Assembly: GCA_964422365.1 (NCBI GenBank)
Contig: CAYRAV010000001.1
Span: 146,656 to 210,655, forward strand
Direction: 5' to 3'
Source of the DNA: CAYRAV01 sp964422365
GTDB taxonomy: Bacteria > Bacillota > Clostridia > Lachnospirales > Lachnospiraceae
Length of the DNA: 64,000 bases
Shown piece after piece: positions 9,139 through 17,762 of this stretch. Position numbers and translations under genes: made by a program. Below the pieces are notes generated by a model. The model saw nothing but the letters and a program-made list of their open reading frames with translations, ran no database searches and was not told the origin of the DNA. Numbering within the stretch: the stretch's first letter is position 1; each line of letters starts with the position of its first letter.

Positions 9139-9774
9139 CTATTTATTTTGATGGCTTACTTTATTTACTACTTTAATCACTTTTCTTTTTGTTAATTTCC
9201 ATCCTTTATGAAGAGATGATTCGTTATATTTTCCCACAAAACTGGATTTGATAAATTTTCTAATACACCTTGAATCTTTCCCTTTCCTTAAAGTACGAAG
9301 TCCTCTTTCTAAATTTTTTCGTATTCTTACCATTGCCTTATCATGTGCAATGGTTGTTACCAAAATACCTTTTTCAAAAATCAGTTCCACAACATGTGCA
9401 TAACAAAAACAAGGAAAATCATCTTCTATCTCATAATCTTTTATAAATTCTCTAGCAATCACAATTGCTCCTGTATAATTTAACTGATAAGACAAATCAT
9501 AATAACATGCATAAAGTTTTCCATCATCTTCTTCTGTCATTACTGCTTCCACATTCTGAATAATCGGATAGCTGCTGTCTGTATGCACCACAAAGCTGTT
9601 TAGATATAACTGATACTCTTTTATTTCATAAGTTCCTGCATAAGAAAATTCCTTGCTTTGCATCCAGATTGGTGCCATGCCAAATACTTCCGGATGGAAC
9701 ATTCCTTCTTTCTCCTGCAAAAGCAATTCATATTCTTCTCCTTTATAAATTACTATATTTTTTCTCATTTCCAT
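9139..9774 (-). CDS. unknown protein between folD and rimO
   Basis: I do not recognise this 211-aa protein. It looks soluble: no signal peptide and no membrane segment. Residues 1-140 are rich in beta-strand-like, aromatic segments (for example Y-E-L-L-L-Q-E-K-E-G and L-Y-A-C-Y-Y-D-L-S-Y). The last 60 residues are very basic (many K and R), suggesting nucleic-acid or ribosome contact; that is inference. It is 10 bp from folD and 15 bp from rimO, so it is surely co-transcribed with them. Two in-frame ATGs (9774, 9768) follow AGGG; either could be used. Confidence 0.75.
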   Translation of the reverse strand: MEMRKNIVIYKGEEYELLLQEKEGMFHPEVFGMAPIWMQSKEFSYAGTYEIKEYQLYLNSFVVHTDSSYPIIQNVEAVMTEEDDGKLYACYYDLSYQLNYTGAIVIAREFIKDYEIEDDFPCFCYAHVVELIFEKGILVTTIAHDKAMVRIRKNLERGLRTLRKGKDSRCIRKFIKSSFVGKYNESSLHKGWKLTKRKVIKVVNKVSHQNK

Positions 9775-9784
9775 ATTTCCCTAA

Positions 9785-10621
9785 CTATTCTACTGATGTA
9801 ACACAATTATACATTAACATTGCAATGGTCATTGGTCCTACTCCGCCTGGAACAGGTGTAATTGCACCTGCAATCGGTTCAACATCTTCAAAATCCACAT
9901 CACCACATAATTTATTATTTTCATTTCTATGAATTCCAACATCGATAACCGCAGCGCCTTCTTTTACATATTCCTTCGTAATAAATTTAGGTTTTCCAAT
10001 TGCTACTACCAGAATATCTGCCCTCTTTGTCACTTCCTTTAAATCTTTTGTTCTGGAATGACAAACTGTAACGGTTCCATTTTCCCGTAATAATAATAAT
10101 GCCATTGGTTTTCCAACAATATTGCTTCTTCCTAAAACCACACACTCTTTTCCTTCCATTTCGATTCCTGTGCGTTTTAATAATTGGATTACTCCTGCCG
10201 GTGTACAGGATACAAAACCTTTCTGTCCAATACTAAGTGCTCCTACACTTTGCGGATGAAAACCATCTACATCTTTTTCGGGTGCAATGGTTTTAATAAC
10301 CAAATCTTCATTAATATGCTTGGGTAATGGCAGCTGTACTAAGATACCATTTACATCTGTTTTTTCATTTAATTGTCTGATTAATTCTAATAACTTATCT
10401 TCTGTTGTATGTTCCGGAAGTTCATATGCCAGAGAGCGAATACCAATATACTCACAAGCTTTTTTCTTATTCCCCACGTAAACAGTAGATGCAGGGTCAT
10501 CTCCCACTTGAATCACAGCTAATGTAATTTCTTTTCCTTCTTTTTTTAATTGTATCACTCTCTCTTTTAATTCATCTTTTATCTCTTGTGATATTTTCTT
10601 TCCATCAATTAATACAGCCAT
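9785..10621 (-). CDS. folD: bifunctional methylenetetrahydrofolate dehydrogenase/cyclohydrolase
   Basis: Interconverts 5,10-methylene-, methenyl- and 10-formyl-tetrahydrofolate in one-carbon metabolism. Of 278 aa, the N-terminus has the substrate region with Y-V-G-N-K-K-K-A (catalytic Tyr and Lys). P-L-P-K-H-I and the D-V-D-G-F-H-P signature follow, and the NAD(P) motif is G-R-S-N-I-V-G-K-P. The ATG at 10621 gives the usual family start. The frame runs on to 10765, but those codons lie in a repeat. No strong Shine-Dalgarno is present: the only candidate is GGTG supplied by the family 3 element directly upstream. Confidence 0.95.
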   Translation of the reverse strand: MAVLIDGKKISQEIKDELKERVIQLKKEGKEITLAVIQVGDDPASTVYVGNKKKACEYIGIRSLAYELPEHTTEDKLLELIRQLNEKTDVNGILVQLPLPKHINEDLVIKTIAPEKDVDGFHPQSVGALSIGQKGFVSCTPAGVIQLLKRTGIEMEGKECVVLGRSNIVGKPMALLLLRENGTVTVCHSRTKDLKEVTKRADILVVAIGKPKFITKEYVKEGAAVIDVGIHRNENNKLCGDVDFEDVEPIAGAITPVPGGVGPMTIAMLMYNCVTSVE

Positions 10622-10740
10622 AATTTGCACCGAGCCTATCAAGCACAAACTCACTTGCATTTGACAGGCGCAAACACAAGGGGTGAAAGATATGTGTTTG
10701 CATATTTTCCTTTCTTCTATTTTTCTTTCACCCTTTACCT
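10622..10740 (-). promoter_or_regulatory. family 3 hairpin element directly before folD
   Basis: In the direction of folD, a first hairpin pairs GGGTGAAAG (complement of 10725-10733) with CTTTCACCC (10681-10689). A second hairpin pairs TTTGC+GCCTGTCAA (10661-10674) with TTGATAGGC+GCAAA (10624-10642). The second stem ends two bases before the ATG and covers the only GGTG that could act as ribosome site. Related copies lie before other start codons (34336, 45459, 56811, 63389). A cis-acting leader RNA or a mobile hairpin are both possible. Confidence 0.6.
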
Positions 10741-10851
10741 CTTTCGTATGCCGAATGGGTATCATTTGCCAGAATATGCATTTTGAACGAAAAAATTATG
10801 ACTTGGCCAAAGCATATAATAAAAAGCAAGCTTTTATTGTCAAGAATTTTT

Positions 10852-10977
10852 CTATTGTTCAGAATTATCCATGTCAGATGTCTGTCCTATAGAAATAGTT
10901 GAACTGTTATCTCCAAATTGCACCTCTACATCTAAACTTAATTTTGGCAAATTTTGCACATATTCCCATTCTAACAC
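10852..10977 (-). other. possible ORF remnant
   Basis: A 41-codon minus-strand frame with GTG as the only usable start and no ribosome site. Its composition is protein-like (L-E-W-E-Y-V-Q-N-L-P-K, then S-L-D-V-E-V-Q-F-G-D), ending D-N-S-E-Q and TAG. It could be the tail of a decayed gene or chance. Nothing else stands out in 10741-11015. Confidence 0.2.
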
Positions 10978-11015
10978 AAAGCAGGGTATTATAAAAGTCC
11001 CAAAATATACGAAAA

Positions 11016-11041
11016 GAGAACCTTTTTATTTTCAGGTTCTC
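11016..11041 (-). terminator. terminator after the 11067-11726 gene
   Basis: GAGAACCT pairs with AGGTTCTC around a 10-nt AT loop; on the minus strand TTTTCGTATATTTT follows. It lies 26 bp past the stop codon of the upstream gene. Confidence 0.6.
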
Positions 11042-11066
11042 CTTTCTTTGTTTTTATGATATCCCT

Positions 11067-11726
11067 TTATTGTGCTTCTTTTATAGAATTCTCAATATTC
11101 AAAATTTCCACTCTTTGTTTTCTTAAATATTCGATATGTTTATTAAAATCTCCTTCATCATTCAAAATATTCAAGTGCTTTATTTCCTGTCCAGACGCTG
11201 AATCGGACATCGGAATCAAATGAAATGCATTATTTGCAATTGCCTCCTGAATATGTTCCAATTCATCTATAATAGACTGCTTATAATCCTCTATGCCCTG
11301 TCTAATCTTAGCTAATCTCTCCTGCCCTCTTTGTGCATTGATTTTTGCCAATATAGCTGTAGGATCTAAAATACGGTCTCCATCTCTAAAAGGATATACA
11401 AGCAATTCAGGCTTTTTAATTTTTATAACTGCCTCACCCATTGGAAATCCTCTATTGATATTTTTAAAATATGTTACTACTTCGTTATCTGTTTGTGGAT
11501 TTTCCACTTTCTCTCCTAACAGATAAAAAATACCACTCTGTTTTATTAACTTACCACTTTCCATATCTTTGTCAAAAAAACGGAATCCAATAATCCTAAT
11601 ATCTGTATCTGGATCATCTAATAAAAGTGCCTCTTCCATTGCACCTTCAACACTCCAATTTTCAACATCTCTTGTATTATTAAAAATTCCAAAACCTACA
11701 TTTAAATATTGCACATAACTTGCCAC
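11067..11726 (-). CDS. unknown soluble protein paired with a zinc-ribbon propeller gene
   Basis: Unrecognised protein of 219 aa. The start is a GTG eight bases after AGGAG; a GTG at 11735 overlaps that site and is unlikely. The first 115 residues look alpha/beta with aromatic and acidic patches (V-G-F-G-I-F-N-N, D-I-R-I-I-G-F-R-F-F-D-K-D). The region after residue 125 is strongly helical and probably coiled-coil (Q-R-G-Q-E-R-L-A-K-I-R-Q-G-I-E-D-Y). No signal peptide, membrane segment or catalytic motif is seen. It follows the zinc-ribbon gene by 85 bp with a hairpin between and has its own terminator; a functional link is inferred from adjacency only. Confidence 0.7.
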   Translation of the reverse strand: MASYVQYLNVGFGIFNNTRDVENWSVEGAMEEALLLDDPDTDIRIIGFRFFDKDMESGKLIKQSGIFYLLGEKVENPQTDNEVVTYFKNINRGFPMGEAVIKIKKPELLVYPFRDGDRILDPTAILAKINAQRGQERLAKIRQGIEDYKQSIIDELEHIQEAIANNAFHLIPMSDSASGQEIKHLNILNDEGDFNKHIEYLRKQRVEILNIENSIKEAQ

Positions 11727-11766
11727 TTCTGTCACTCCTTTGAATTCTTTCGATTTTTACCACAAA

Positions 11767-11790
11767 TGCCCCGCATTTTCCTGCGAGGCA
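11767..11790 (-). terminator. hairpin between zinc-ribbon gene and its partner
   Basis: On the minus strand TGCCTCGCA pairs with TGCGGGGCA around a 6-nt loop, followed by TTTGTGG. The weak U-run suggests partial rather than complete termination between the two genes. Confidence 0.45.
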
Positions 11791-11811
11791 TCTATGAAAA
11801 TTATTTTTTCC

Positions 11812-13134
11812 TTATGATACCATTTGACGTTCGGTACCGTCGGTATGTATTCTGAATAATTTTCTTCCTTCTACTTCATTACGATAATATACCCAATTAT
11901 CTATTACATTAATATTCACACTATGATCTTTGTTCAATGCTGTTCTTTCAGAACCATCCAGTTTCATCTTACATAGATTTACCCCTTCAGATAAATTTCC
12001 ATAATAAACCCAGTTATCTGTAACATTAACAAAATTTGATGTGTCATCATTTAACTTGTATTTCTCAGAACCATCTAATCTCATTTTGTAAATTTTACCT
12101 TCATCAGATAAATTTCTGTAATAAATCCAATCATTTACAACATTAATGTGCATACTTTCTTCATCATTTAATTGTGTTTTATCTGTTCCATCAACTTTAA
12201 TCTTGTACAATTTATTACCATCTGAAATATTGCAGTAGTAAACCCATCCATCCACTACATTAATATACATAGTTTTATCTTCACAAACCTTTTTCTTATT
12301 TGTTCCATCAATATCAATACAATATAATTTCTTATCTTCTGAATAGTTTACATAATAAATCGTTCTGCCTACTACATTAATACAATCCACACTATCATTA
12401 TTGATTAATGTTCTTGCATTTCCATCATCTTTGATTTTATATAATTTTCCACCATCTGAGTTATTGCGGTAATAAACCCATCCATTACAAACATTAATGG
12501 AAAAACATACATCATCATTCAATTTTGTTTTTTCTGTTCCATCTGTTTTTTGTTTATATAAGGTTCCTCTATCATCAGAATTTGAATAGAAAATCCATTC
12601 CCCCTGTCTTGCTGCTACACCTTCATTTACAATATTTCCAACTGTATTTCCTAACATTGAAACAGGTTCTGCCGAATTTGCGGGTGCTGACATCTTTACG
12701 ATAGGCACAACTGGCTTTGAAGCAGGCTGCGGCTGTTTCGGCATTGCTGTCACCTTCTGTGTCTTTCCTTCGTTAGCTGTTGCCAAAGAACCCTGATTCA
12801 TAAATTTATTATAATCAAACTTTTCATTACTATTCGTACTATTATTTGTATTTTTAACTGTTACTATACCACTGTCTAAAGGAATGCTGTCTGCCGGAAC
12901 AATCGGCACACCACTAATTGGTGAAACGTCAATATTAGCTACTGGAATTGTCTCTTTTACCTCTTCTACTAATAATTTTGTACCACATTTAATGCAAAAT
13001 AAACTGTCCTCTGTATTTTCGAACTCGCATTTTGTACAAACAAAAGGATTAATCTCCTCAATTTCTGTACCACATCTTTTACAAAAAATACTTTCATCGA
13101 TGTTTTCAACACCACAATTCTGACATTTACGCAT
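11812..13134 (-). CDS. double zinc-ribbon protein with DUF5050-like beta-propeller repeats
   Basis: A 440-aa protein. Two zinc ribbons open it: C-Q-N-C...C-K-R-C (about 3-20) and C-T-K-C...C-I-K-C (about 33-50). A low-complexity Pro/Ser/Asn linker covers about 70-175. The rest is seven to eight tandem repeats of about 38 residues with the pattern I-N-V-V-D-N-W-V-Y-Y-R-N-x-S-D-G-x-K-L-Y-K-I-x-x-D-G-T, the DUF5050/LRP-like propeller repeat. Related proteins usually have a transmembrane helix between the ribbons and the propeller. None is visible here, so the propeller should be cytoplasmic. The function is unknown; ligand or protein binding is likely. Confidence 0.8.
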   Translation of the reverse strand: MRKCQNCGVENIDESIFCKRCGTEIEEINPFVCTKCEFENTEDSLFCIKCGTKLLVEEVKETIPVANIDVSPISGVPIVPADSIPLDSGIVTVKNTNNSTNSNEKFDYNKFMNQGSLATANEGKTQKVTAMPKQPQPASKPVVPIVKMSAPANSAEPVSMLGNTVGNIVNEGVAARQGEWIFYSNSDDRGTLYKQKTDGTEKTKLNDDVCFSINVCNGWVYYRNNSDGGKLYKIKDDGNARTLINNDSVDCINVVGRTIYYVNYSEDKKLYCIDIDGTNKKKVCEDKTMYINVVDGWVYYCNISDGNKLYKIKVDGTDKTQLNDEESMHINVVNDWIYYRNLSDEGKIYKMRLDGSEKYKLNDDTSNFVNVTDNWVYYGNLSEGVNLCKMKLDGSERTALNKDHSVNINVIDNWVYYRNEVEGRKLFRIHTDGTERQMVS

Positions 13135-13534
13135 TGCTTACCAACCTTTCATAAAATACATTATTTATAAGATATTCATATTGTACCACTATTTTGTAAT
13201 AATTTCAATTGATTTTTTAATTTTTTTTATAAAATATGTCAAACAAATTACGATTTTATATCTTTTTTAATAATTTTATGTAGTTTTTTATTCATATTTT
13301 CACGAATTATTATAACATTTCTCACAATTCAGCTTTTGGCAATATGTCATTATTGTGTCATAAAGTTTCAGTTCAGTTTTTATTTTTTATTGAGCGTTAT
13401 TTATGTTTTTGATTATTTTTTATATCTCTCCAAGAGATATGAACTTATATATACAAATTCTGTAATTGTTTGACAATCTCATTCTTACCTTATTTTTTTT
13501 AGTGTAAAGCACATCTATTTTTGTCTGCCTTATC

Positions 13535-13671
13535 AGAATATGTTTGAAAATTGTTTGTTACAAGATGTGTATCACAATTTGTGGGGATTTGTTCCAAATG
13601 CAAGGGGTACAGCAGACTTCATTAAATGAATCTGGAGCAACTATCTGTGCAAAGCAGGGCATGCGGATTGC
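13535..13671. repeat. family 1 type I repeat, decayed copy
   Basis: The left end reads GAATATGTTTGAAAATTG (two changes from GAGCGTG). The internal block ACAAGATGTGTATCACAATTTGTGGGG and the GCAAAGCAGGGCATGCGGATTG block follow, but the right terminal repeat is gone. It occupies part of the 13135-13767 gap. The rest of that gap is very AT-rich, with a small palindrome ATATCTC/GAGATAT at 13422-13440 and no gene-like frame. Confidence 0.75.
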
Positions 13672-13767
13672 TTAATCCTTTCTGCATGTCTGAACAATCA
13701 CCAACTCCCGCATGAAAGTTTGCCAGCTAATCATCATTTACATATAGGAGTACAAAATAGTATCCTG

Positions 13768-15207
13768 CTATGCCAATAATGTTCCAAGATAATAAAAACC
13801 TTTGCTTTCATCTAGTTTCACATTAACAATTTTCCCAATTAAGGACGCATCTCCCGGAAAATGTACTAATATATTATTTGATAAACGGCCTGTTACCAAA
13901 GTTGCATCCTGATGATTGATTTCTTCTACTAAAACTTTTTGTACCGTTCCTTTATCTTTACCAACAACTTTAGAAGCTATATCCTGTACTTCCTTCAACA
14001 AACGATCAAATCTATCTTTGATCACATCCTCTGAAACTTGATTTTCCATTGCTGCCGCTGGCGTACCTGTTCTTTTTGAATAAATAAATGTAAACGCACT
14101 ATCATATTGTACTTTTTTTACAACATCCAATGTTTCTAAAAAATCATCTTCTGTTTCACCAGGAAAACCAACAATAATATCTGTTGTTAATGATATGTTT
14201 GGAATTGCAGTTTTTATTTTTTCAACTAACTCCAAATATTGTTCTTTGGTATAGTTTCGATTCATAATTTTTAAAATTCTGCTGCTTCCCGACTGTACTG
14301 GCAAATGGAGATGTCTGCAAATCTTCTTAGAATTTTTCATCACTTCAATTAGTTCCTCTGACAAGTCTTTTGGATGAGATGTCATAAAACGAATCCTTTC
14401 AATTCCCTTCACTTTTTCTACTTCTTGTAACAACTGTGCGAATGTCATAGGCTCTTTCAGATTTTTTCCATAAGAATTTACATTCTGTCCCAACAGCATA
14501 ACTTCTACAACACCATCTGCTGCCAATTGCTCTATCTCATGAATAATATCTTTTGGATTACGGCTTCTTTCACGTCCCCTTACATATGGCACAATACAAT
14601 AACTGCAAAAATTGTTGCAGCCATACATAATGTTGACACCTGCCTTAAATGGATATTTTCTATCACTTGGCAGGTCTTCTACAATTTGTGTAGTATCTTT
14701 CCAAATGTCAATTATCATACCTTTATTTTTTGTCCTTGTATAAATTAATTCTGCTAATTTAAAAATATTGTGGGTTCCAAATAAAATATCTACAAATTGA
14801 TAACTCTCTTTGATTTTTTCCACAACAGTTTGTTCTTGCATCATACAGCCGCATAATGCAATCATCATATGCGGATTTTTCTTTTTCAAAGATTTTAATT
14901 TTCCTAATCTTCCATACACTTTGAGATTTGCATTTTCCCTTACTGTACAAGTATTGTAGATTACAAAGTCTGCTTTTTCTGTGTCTGTTATTTCATATCC
15001 GATTAATTCCAAAATTCCTGCAATTTTTTCTGAGTCTTTGGCATTCATCTGACAGCCAAAGGTTTGTGTAAAAAAGGTTGGACGGCGTCCAAACTTCTTT
15101 TCAAATTTCTTCACGTACTGCTGACACTTCGCCATAAAATAATATTGTCTTTCTGTTTCTTGTGTTGGCGGTTCTTGTGTCAAATCTATGTTATCTAAAT
15201 TTAACAT
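13768..15207 (-). CDS. miaB: tRNA-2-methylthio-N6-dimethylallyladenosine synthase
   Basis: Radical-SAM methylthiotransferase acting on i6A37 of tRNAs reading UNN codons. The 479-aa protein has the cysteines T-F-G-C-Q-M-N, N-T-C-T-V-R and C-G-C-M-M-Q-E in its UPF0004 domain. The radical SAM motif C-N-N-F-C-S-Y-C-I-V-P-Y-V-R-G-R-E lies near 198-214, and a C-terminal TRAM domain follows. An N-terminal extension of about 40 residues is usual in Clostridia. The start follows AAGGAGG. Confidence 0.95.
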   Translation of the reverse strand: MLNLDNIDLTQEPPTQETERQYYFMAKCQQYVKKFEKKFGRRPTFFTQTFGCQMNAKDSEKIAGILELIGYEITDTEKADFVIYNTCTVRENANLKVYGRLGKLKSLKKKNPHMMIALCGCMMQEQTVVEKIKESYQFVDILFGTHNIFKLAELIYTRTKNKGMIIDIWKDTTQIVEDLPSDRKYPFKAGVNIMYGCNNFCSYCIVPYVRGRERSRNPKDIIHEIEQLAADGVVEVMLLGQNVNSYGKNLKEPMTFAQLLQEVEKVKGIERIRFMTSHPKDLSEELIEVMKNSKKICRHLHLPVQSGSSRILKIMNRNYTKEQYLELVEKIKTAIPNISLTTDIIVGFPGETEDDFLETLDVVKKVQYDSAFTFIYSKRTGTPAAAMENQVSEDVIKDRFDRLLKEVQDIASKVVGKDKGTVQKVLVEEINHQDATLVTGRLSNNILVHFPGDASLIGKIVNVKLDESKGFYYLGTLLA

Positions 15208-15483
15208 AAATTTTCCTCCTTGTAATTATGTTTTTATCATTATACCATGTACACTAAGTTCGTGGAATACCTTACTAAATGTACAAGTATATATTCCCAC
15301 CAGGCCAAAAATATCTCACCAAGTGTTCCTATTATATCATAATGTTTTCTGCTCGTCCATAAACTGCAAAATGCAGAGTGGGGAAGAACCATCGGTACAT
15401 ATGCATGGCAATTTCTCCCCCCTCCACATTTCCAACTTTACCTTTACAATTTTACCTTGTTTTTTCTATACAAAAGATTGCAG

Positions 15484-15505
15484 CAATGAATTTTAAAACA
15501 CGCTC
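15484..15505. repeat. family 1 right-end remnant
   Basis: Only the right end survives: CAATGAATTTTAAAACACGCTC followed by TA. No left end is found in 15208-15483. That stretch is otherwise non-coding and contains only scattered AT- and C-rich tracts. Confidence 0.6.
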
Positions 15506-15516
15506 TAGTTCAATTC

Positions 15517-16419
15517 TTATAATACAGTATATAACTTTTCCAAACGTTCATATATGTCCTGCTGCCACTGCAGATTCAATGGAAATGTTTCCTTTTCAGG
15601 TATTGTTTCTATTGTGAATGCTGGTTTCTTTTTATGCTCTGAATAATAATGTACTGTATTTCCTCCTGAATCACCGTCAGCAATTTCTAAAGACGGATTT
15701 ACTAATGTATACTTTGTTACTTCTGAAATCTTTTTTGCAATCTCTAATTGTCTGCTGTTGTATTCCTCTGTCATTTCTTTTCTATAATAATAAATCTCAT
15801 TTCCTCTGGAATGTAAATCAATATACATATCTGTATCCAGCATGTTCACTGCCTTCATAAATGCCTTTGTCTCAATTTGCTTTCCCGGATAATCTCCTTC
15901 CTTTTTCGGACACCATGTCTTAGATGGAAAGTCACGGTTGATATCTGCACCTTTTCCATTCAATTTCCACAATGCATATGGAATATGTTTTTCCTTTGAT
16001 ATCTTCATTGCTTCTTTCCGGAGAACTTCACTTTTTATGCTATGAAACCCCTTTTGTGCAATCATGTATCCATCCGGATTCAAAAGAGGTATAATATAAA
16101 ATGTATATCCTTTTACACTTTCATTTCCTTTGACTAATTCTTTACAAAAATTCTCAACCAATCTCATGCATACAATAGTATTAACGCTTTCCCTTCCATG
16201 TACACCTGCTGTGATTAAAATTTTCTTTTCCCCTGTCCCTATAGAAAACAGTAAAATTTTTCTGTCATCATAGGATTTTCCAATTTCTTCAATTTGTAAA
16301 ATATCCTCGGCATATGCTCTTCTTAATCTGTCTGTTTCATGTAATAAATCCAGATAACCAAAAAAAAGATACTTCCTCCATCTTGAAGATATCTCTTCTT
16401 TTCCAACTTTTTCTAACAT
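15517..16419 (-). CDS. M14-family zinc carboxypeptidase
   Basis: Zinc peptidase of the M14 family, 300 aa. Zinc ligands are H74 and E77 (A-G-V-H-G-R-E-S) and H203 (I-D-L-H-S-R). N161-R162 (I-N-R-D-F-P) form the substrate carboxylate site, and E271 (F-T-I-E-T) is the expected catalytic glutamate. L-L-N-P-D-G-Y is also typical. There is no signal peptide or cell-wall domain, so it should act in the cytoplasm. It resembles the gamma-D-Glu-diamino-acid peptidase branch, inferred by overall pattern. The ATG sits immediately after the U-run of the proA terminator, and the only upstream G-rich site is GGGG within that hairpin. Confidence 0.85.
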   Translation of the reverse strand: MLEKVGKEEISSRWRKYLFFGYLDLLHETDRLRRAYAEDILQIEEIGKSYDDRKILLFSIGTGEKKILITAGVHGRESVNTIVCMRLVENFCKELVKGNESVKGYTFYIIPLLNPDGYMIAQKGFHSIKSEVLRKEAMKISKEKHIPYALWKLNGKGADINRDFPSKTWCPKKEGDYPGKQIETKAFMKAVNMLDTDMYIDLHSRGNEIYYYRKEMTEEYNSRQLEIAKKISEVTKYTLVNPSLEIADGDSGGNTVHYYSEHKKKPAFTIETIPEKETFPLNLQWQQDIYERLEKLYTVL

Positions 16420-16425
16420 AAAAAC

Positions 16426-16457
16426 CCCGCATACATCTTTTTTACAATGTATGCAGG
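16426..16457 (-). terminator. terminator after proA, abutting the next start codon
   Basis: CCTGCATACAT pairs with ATGTATGCGGG (one mismatch) around a 10-nt loop, followed by GTTTTT. The T-run ends directly at the ATG of the M14 peptidase gene. The same hairpin could therefore limit both transcription and translation of that gene. Confidence 0.75.
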
Positions 16458-16517
16458 TATTTTAACTTTATTCATTTTTAGGTTCAAAATCATCTAACAC
16501 CGGCTTGTTTCCTGCTT

Positions 16518-17762
16518 TTATGGCCTAATCTGTCCATTTCCAAAAATGATATATTTTGTAGTTGTAAGTGCCAGTAATCCCATTGGACCTCTTGCATGTA
16601 ATTTTTGTGTACTGATTCCAATCTCTGCACCAAAGCCAAATTCAAATCCATCTGTAAATCTCGTTGAAGCATTGACATATACTGCTGCCGCATCAATCTC
16701 ATTTAAAAATTTCATTGCGTTATCATAATCTTTTGTAATAATTGCTTCTGAATGTTTTGTGTTATATTTGTTAATATGTGCAATGGCTTCTTCAATAGAG
16801 GACACTGTCTTTACTGAAAGAATGGCTGCCAGATACTCAGTTCCCCAGTCCTCCTCTACAGCCTCTCTGATTGTACCAACAGCACATACTGCTCTTTCAT
16901 CACCTCGTAATTCTACCTCTTTTTCATCTAATTTTTCCTTAATCATTGGAAGAACCTTATCTATTACTTTTTCATGTATCACCAAAGATTCACATGCATT
17001 ACACACACCTAACCTTTGTGTTTTTGCATTAAAGATAATATCCACTGCCATATTTAAATCTGCAAATTCATCTACATAGATATGGCAATTTCCTGTTCCG
17101 GTTTCAATCACAGGAATGGTACTGTCTTGTACAACTGCATGTATCAAACCAGCCCCTCCTCTTGGTATCAGCACATCTATATATTCCTCTAAACGCATCA
17201 TCTGTTTTGCGGTTTCTCTGCTTGTATCTTCTAATAACTGAATGGCATCCGCTGGAACTTTTGTATTTGTTAATGCTTCCTGTATCACTTTTACAATTGC
17301 CATATTAGAATGGATTGCATCACTTCCGCCTCTTAAAATCACTGCATTTCCCGTCTTAAAACATAATCCAAATGCATCTGCTGTCACATTTGGCCTTGAT
17401 TCATAAATAATTCCTATTACACCCAATGGCACTCTTTTTTGTCCAATCTGCAAGCCATTTGGACGTGTTTCCATATGTATGACTTCTCCTACTGGATCAT
17501 TTAATGCTATAATTTGTTCTAATCCTTCTGCCATTCCTTCTAAACGTTCTTTTGTCAAACGAAGCCTGTCAATCATCGCATCACTTACACCTGCAGATTT
17601 TGCATTTTCCACATCAATTGCATTTGCCTCCATAATTGTTTTGTTATTTTCTAATAACGCTTTTGCAACCGCCTGTAATGCCTCATTTTTCTTTGTTTGC
17701 CCCATACAGTTCAATACTGTTGCAGCCTGCTTTGCTTTTTGTCCCATTTGTTCTAATGTCAT
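16518..17762 (-). CDS. proA: glutamate-5-semialdehyde dehydrogenase (gamma-glutamyl phosphate reductase)
   Basis: Second enzyme of proline synthesis, NADPH-dependent. 414 aa. The catalytic cysteine is in V-C-N-A-C-E-S-L-V-I-H, and I-P-R-G-G-A-G-L and E-T-G-T-G-N-C-H are family blocks. The ATG at 17762 overlaps the upstream TGA as ATGA, implying coupled translation; an in-frame ATG at 17774 would sit on its ribosome site. It is the last gene of the proB-DUF896-5-FCL-proA group and is followed by a clear terminator. Confidence 0.96.
   Translation of the reverse strand: MTLEQMGQKAKQAATVLNCMGQTKKNEALQAVAKALLENNKTIMEANAIDVENAKSAGVSDAMIDRLRLTKERLEGMAEGLEQIIALNDPVGEVIHMETRPNGLQIGQKRVPLGVIGIIYESRPNVTADAFGLCFKTGNAVILRGGSDAIHSNMAIVKVIQEALTNTKVPADAIQLLEDTSRETAKQMMRLEEYIDVLIPRGGAGLIHAVVQDSTIPVIETGTGNCHIYVDEFADLNMAVDIIFNAKTQRLGVCNACESLVIHEKVIDKVLPMIKEKLDEKEVELRGDERAVCAVGTIREAVEEDWGTEYLAAILSVKTVSSIEEAIAHINKYNTKHSEAIITKDYDNAMKFLNEIDAAAVYVNASTRFTDGFEFGFGAEIGISTQKLHARGPMGLLALTTTKYIIFGNGQIRP

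Noticed and set aside
10622..10765. N-terminal extension of FolD and a tetrahydrofolate riboswitch before folD
   Set aside because: The extension is translated repeat. The hairpins do not resemble the THF riboswitch as I know it, and the same element precedes genes unrelated to folate.
13135..13534. RNA gene in the AT-rich gap before the zinc-ribbon gene
   Set aside because: Apart from a 7-bp palindrome there is no stable fold, cloverleaf or terminator.
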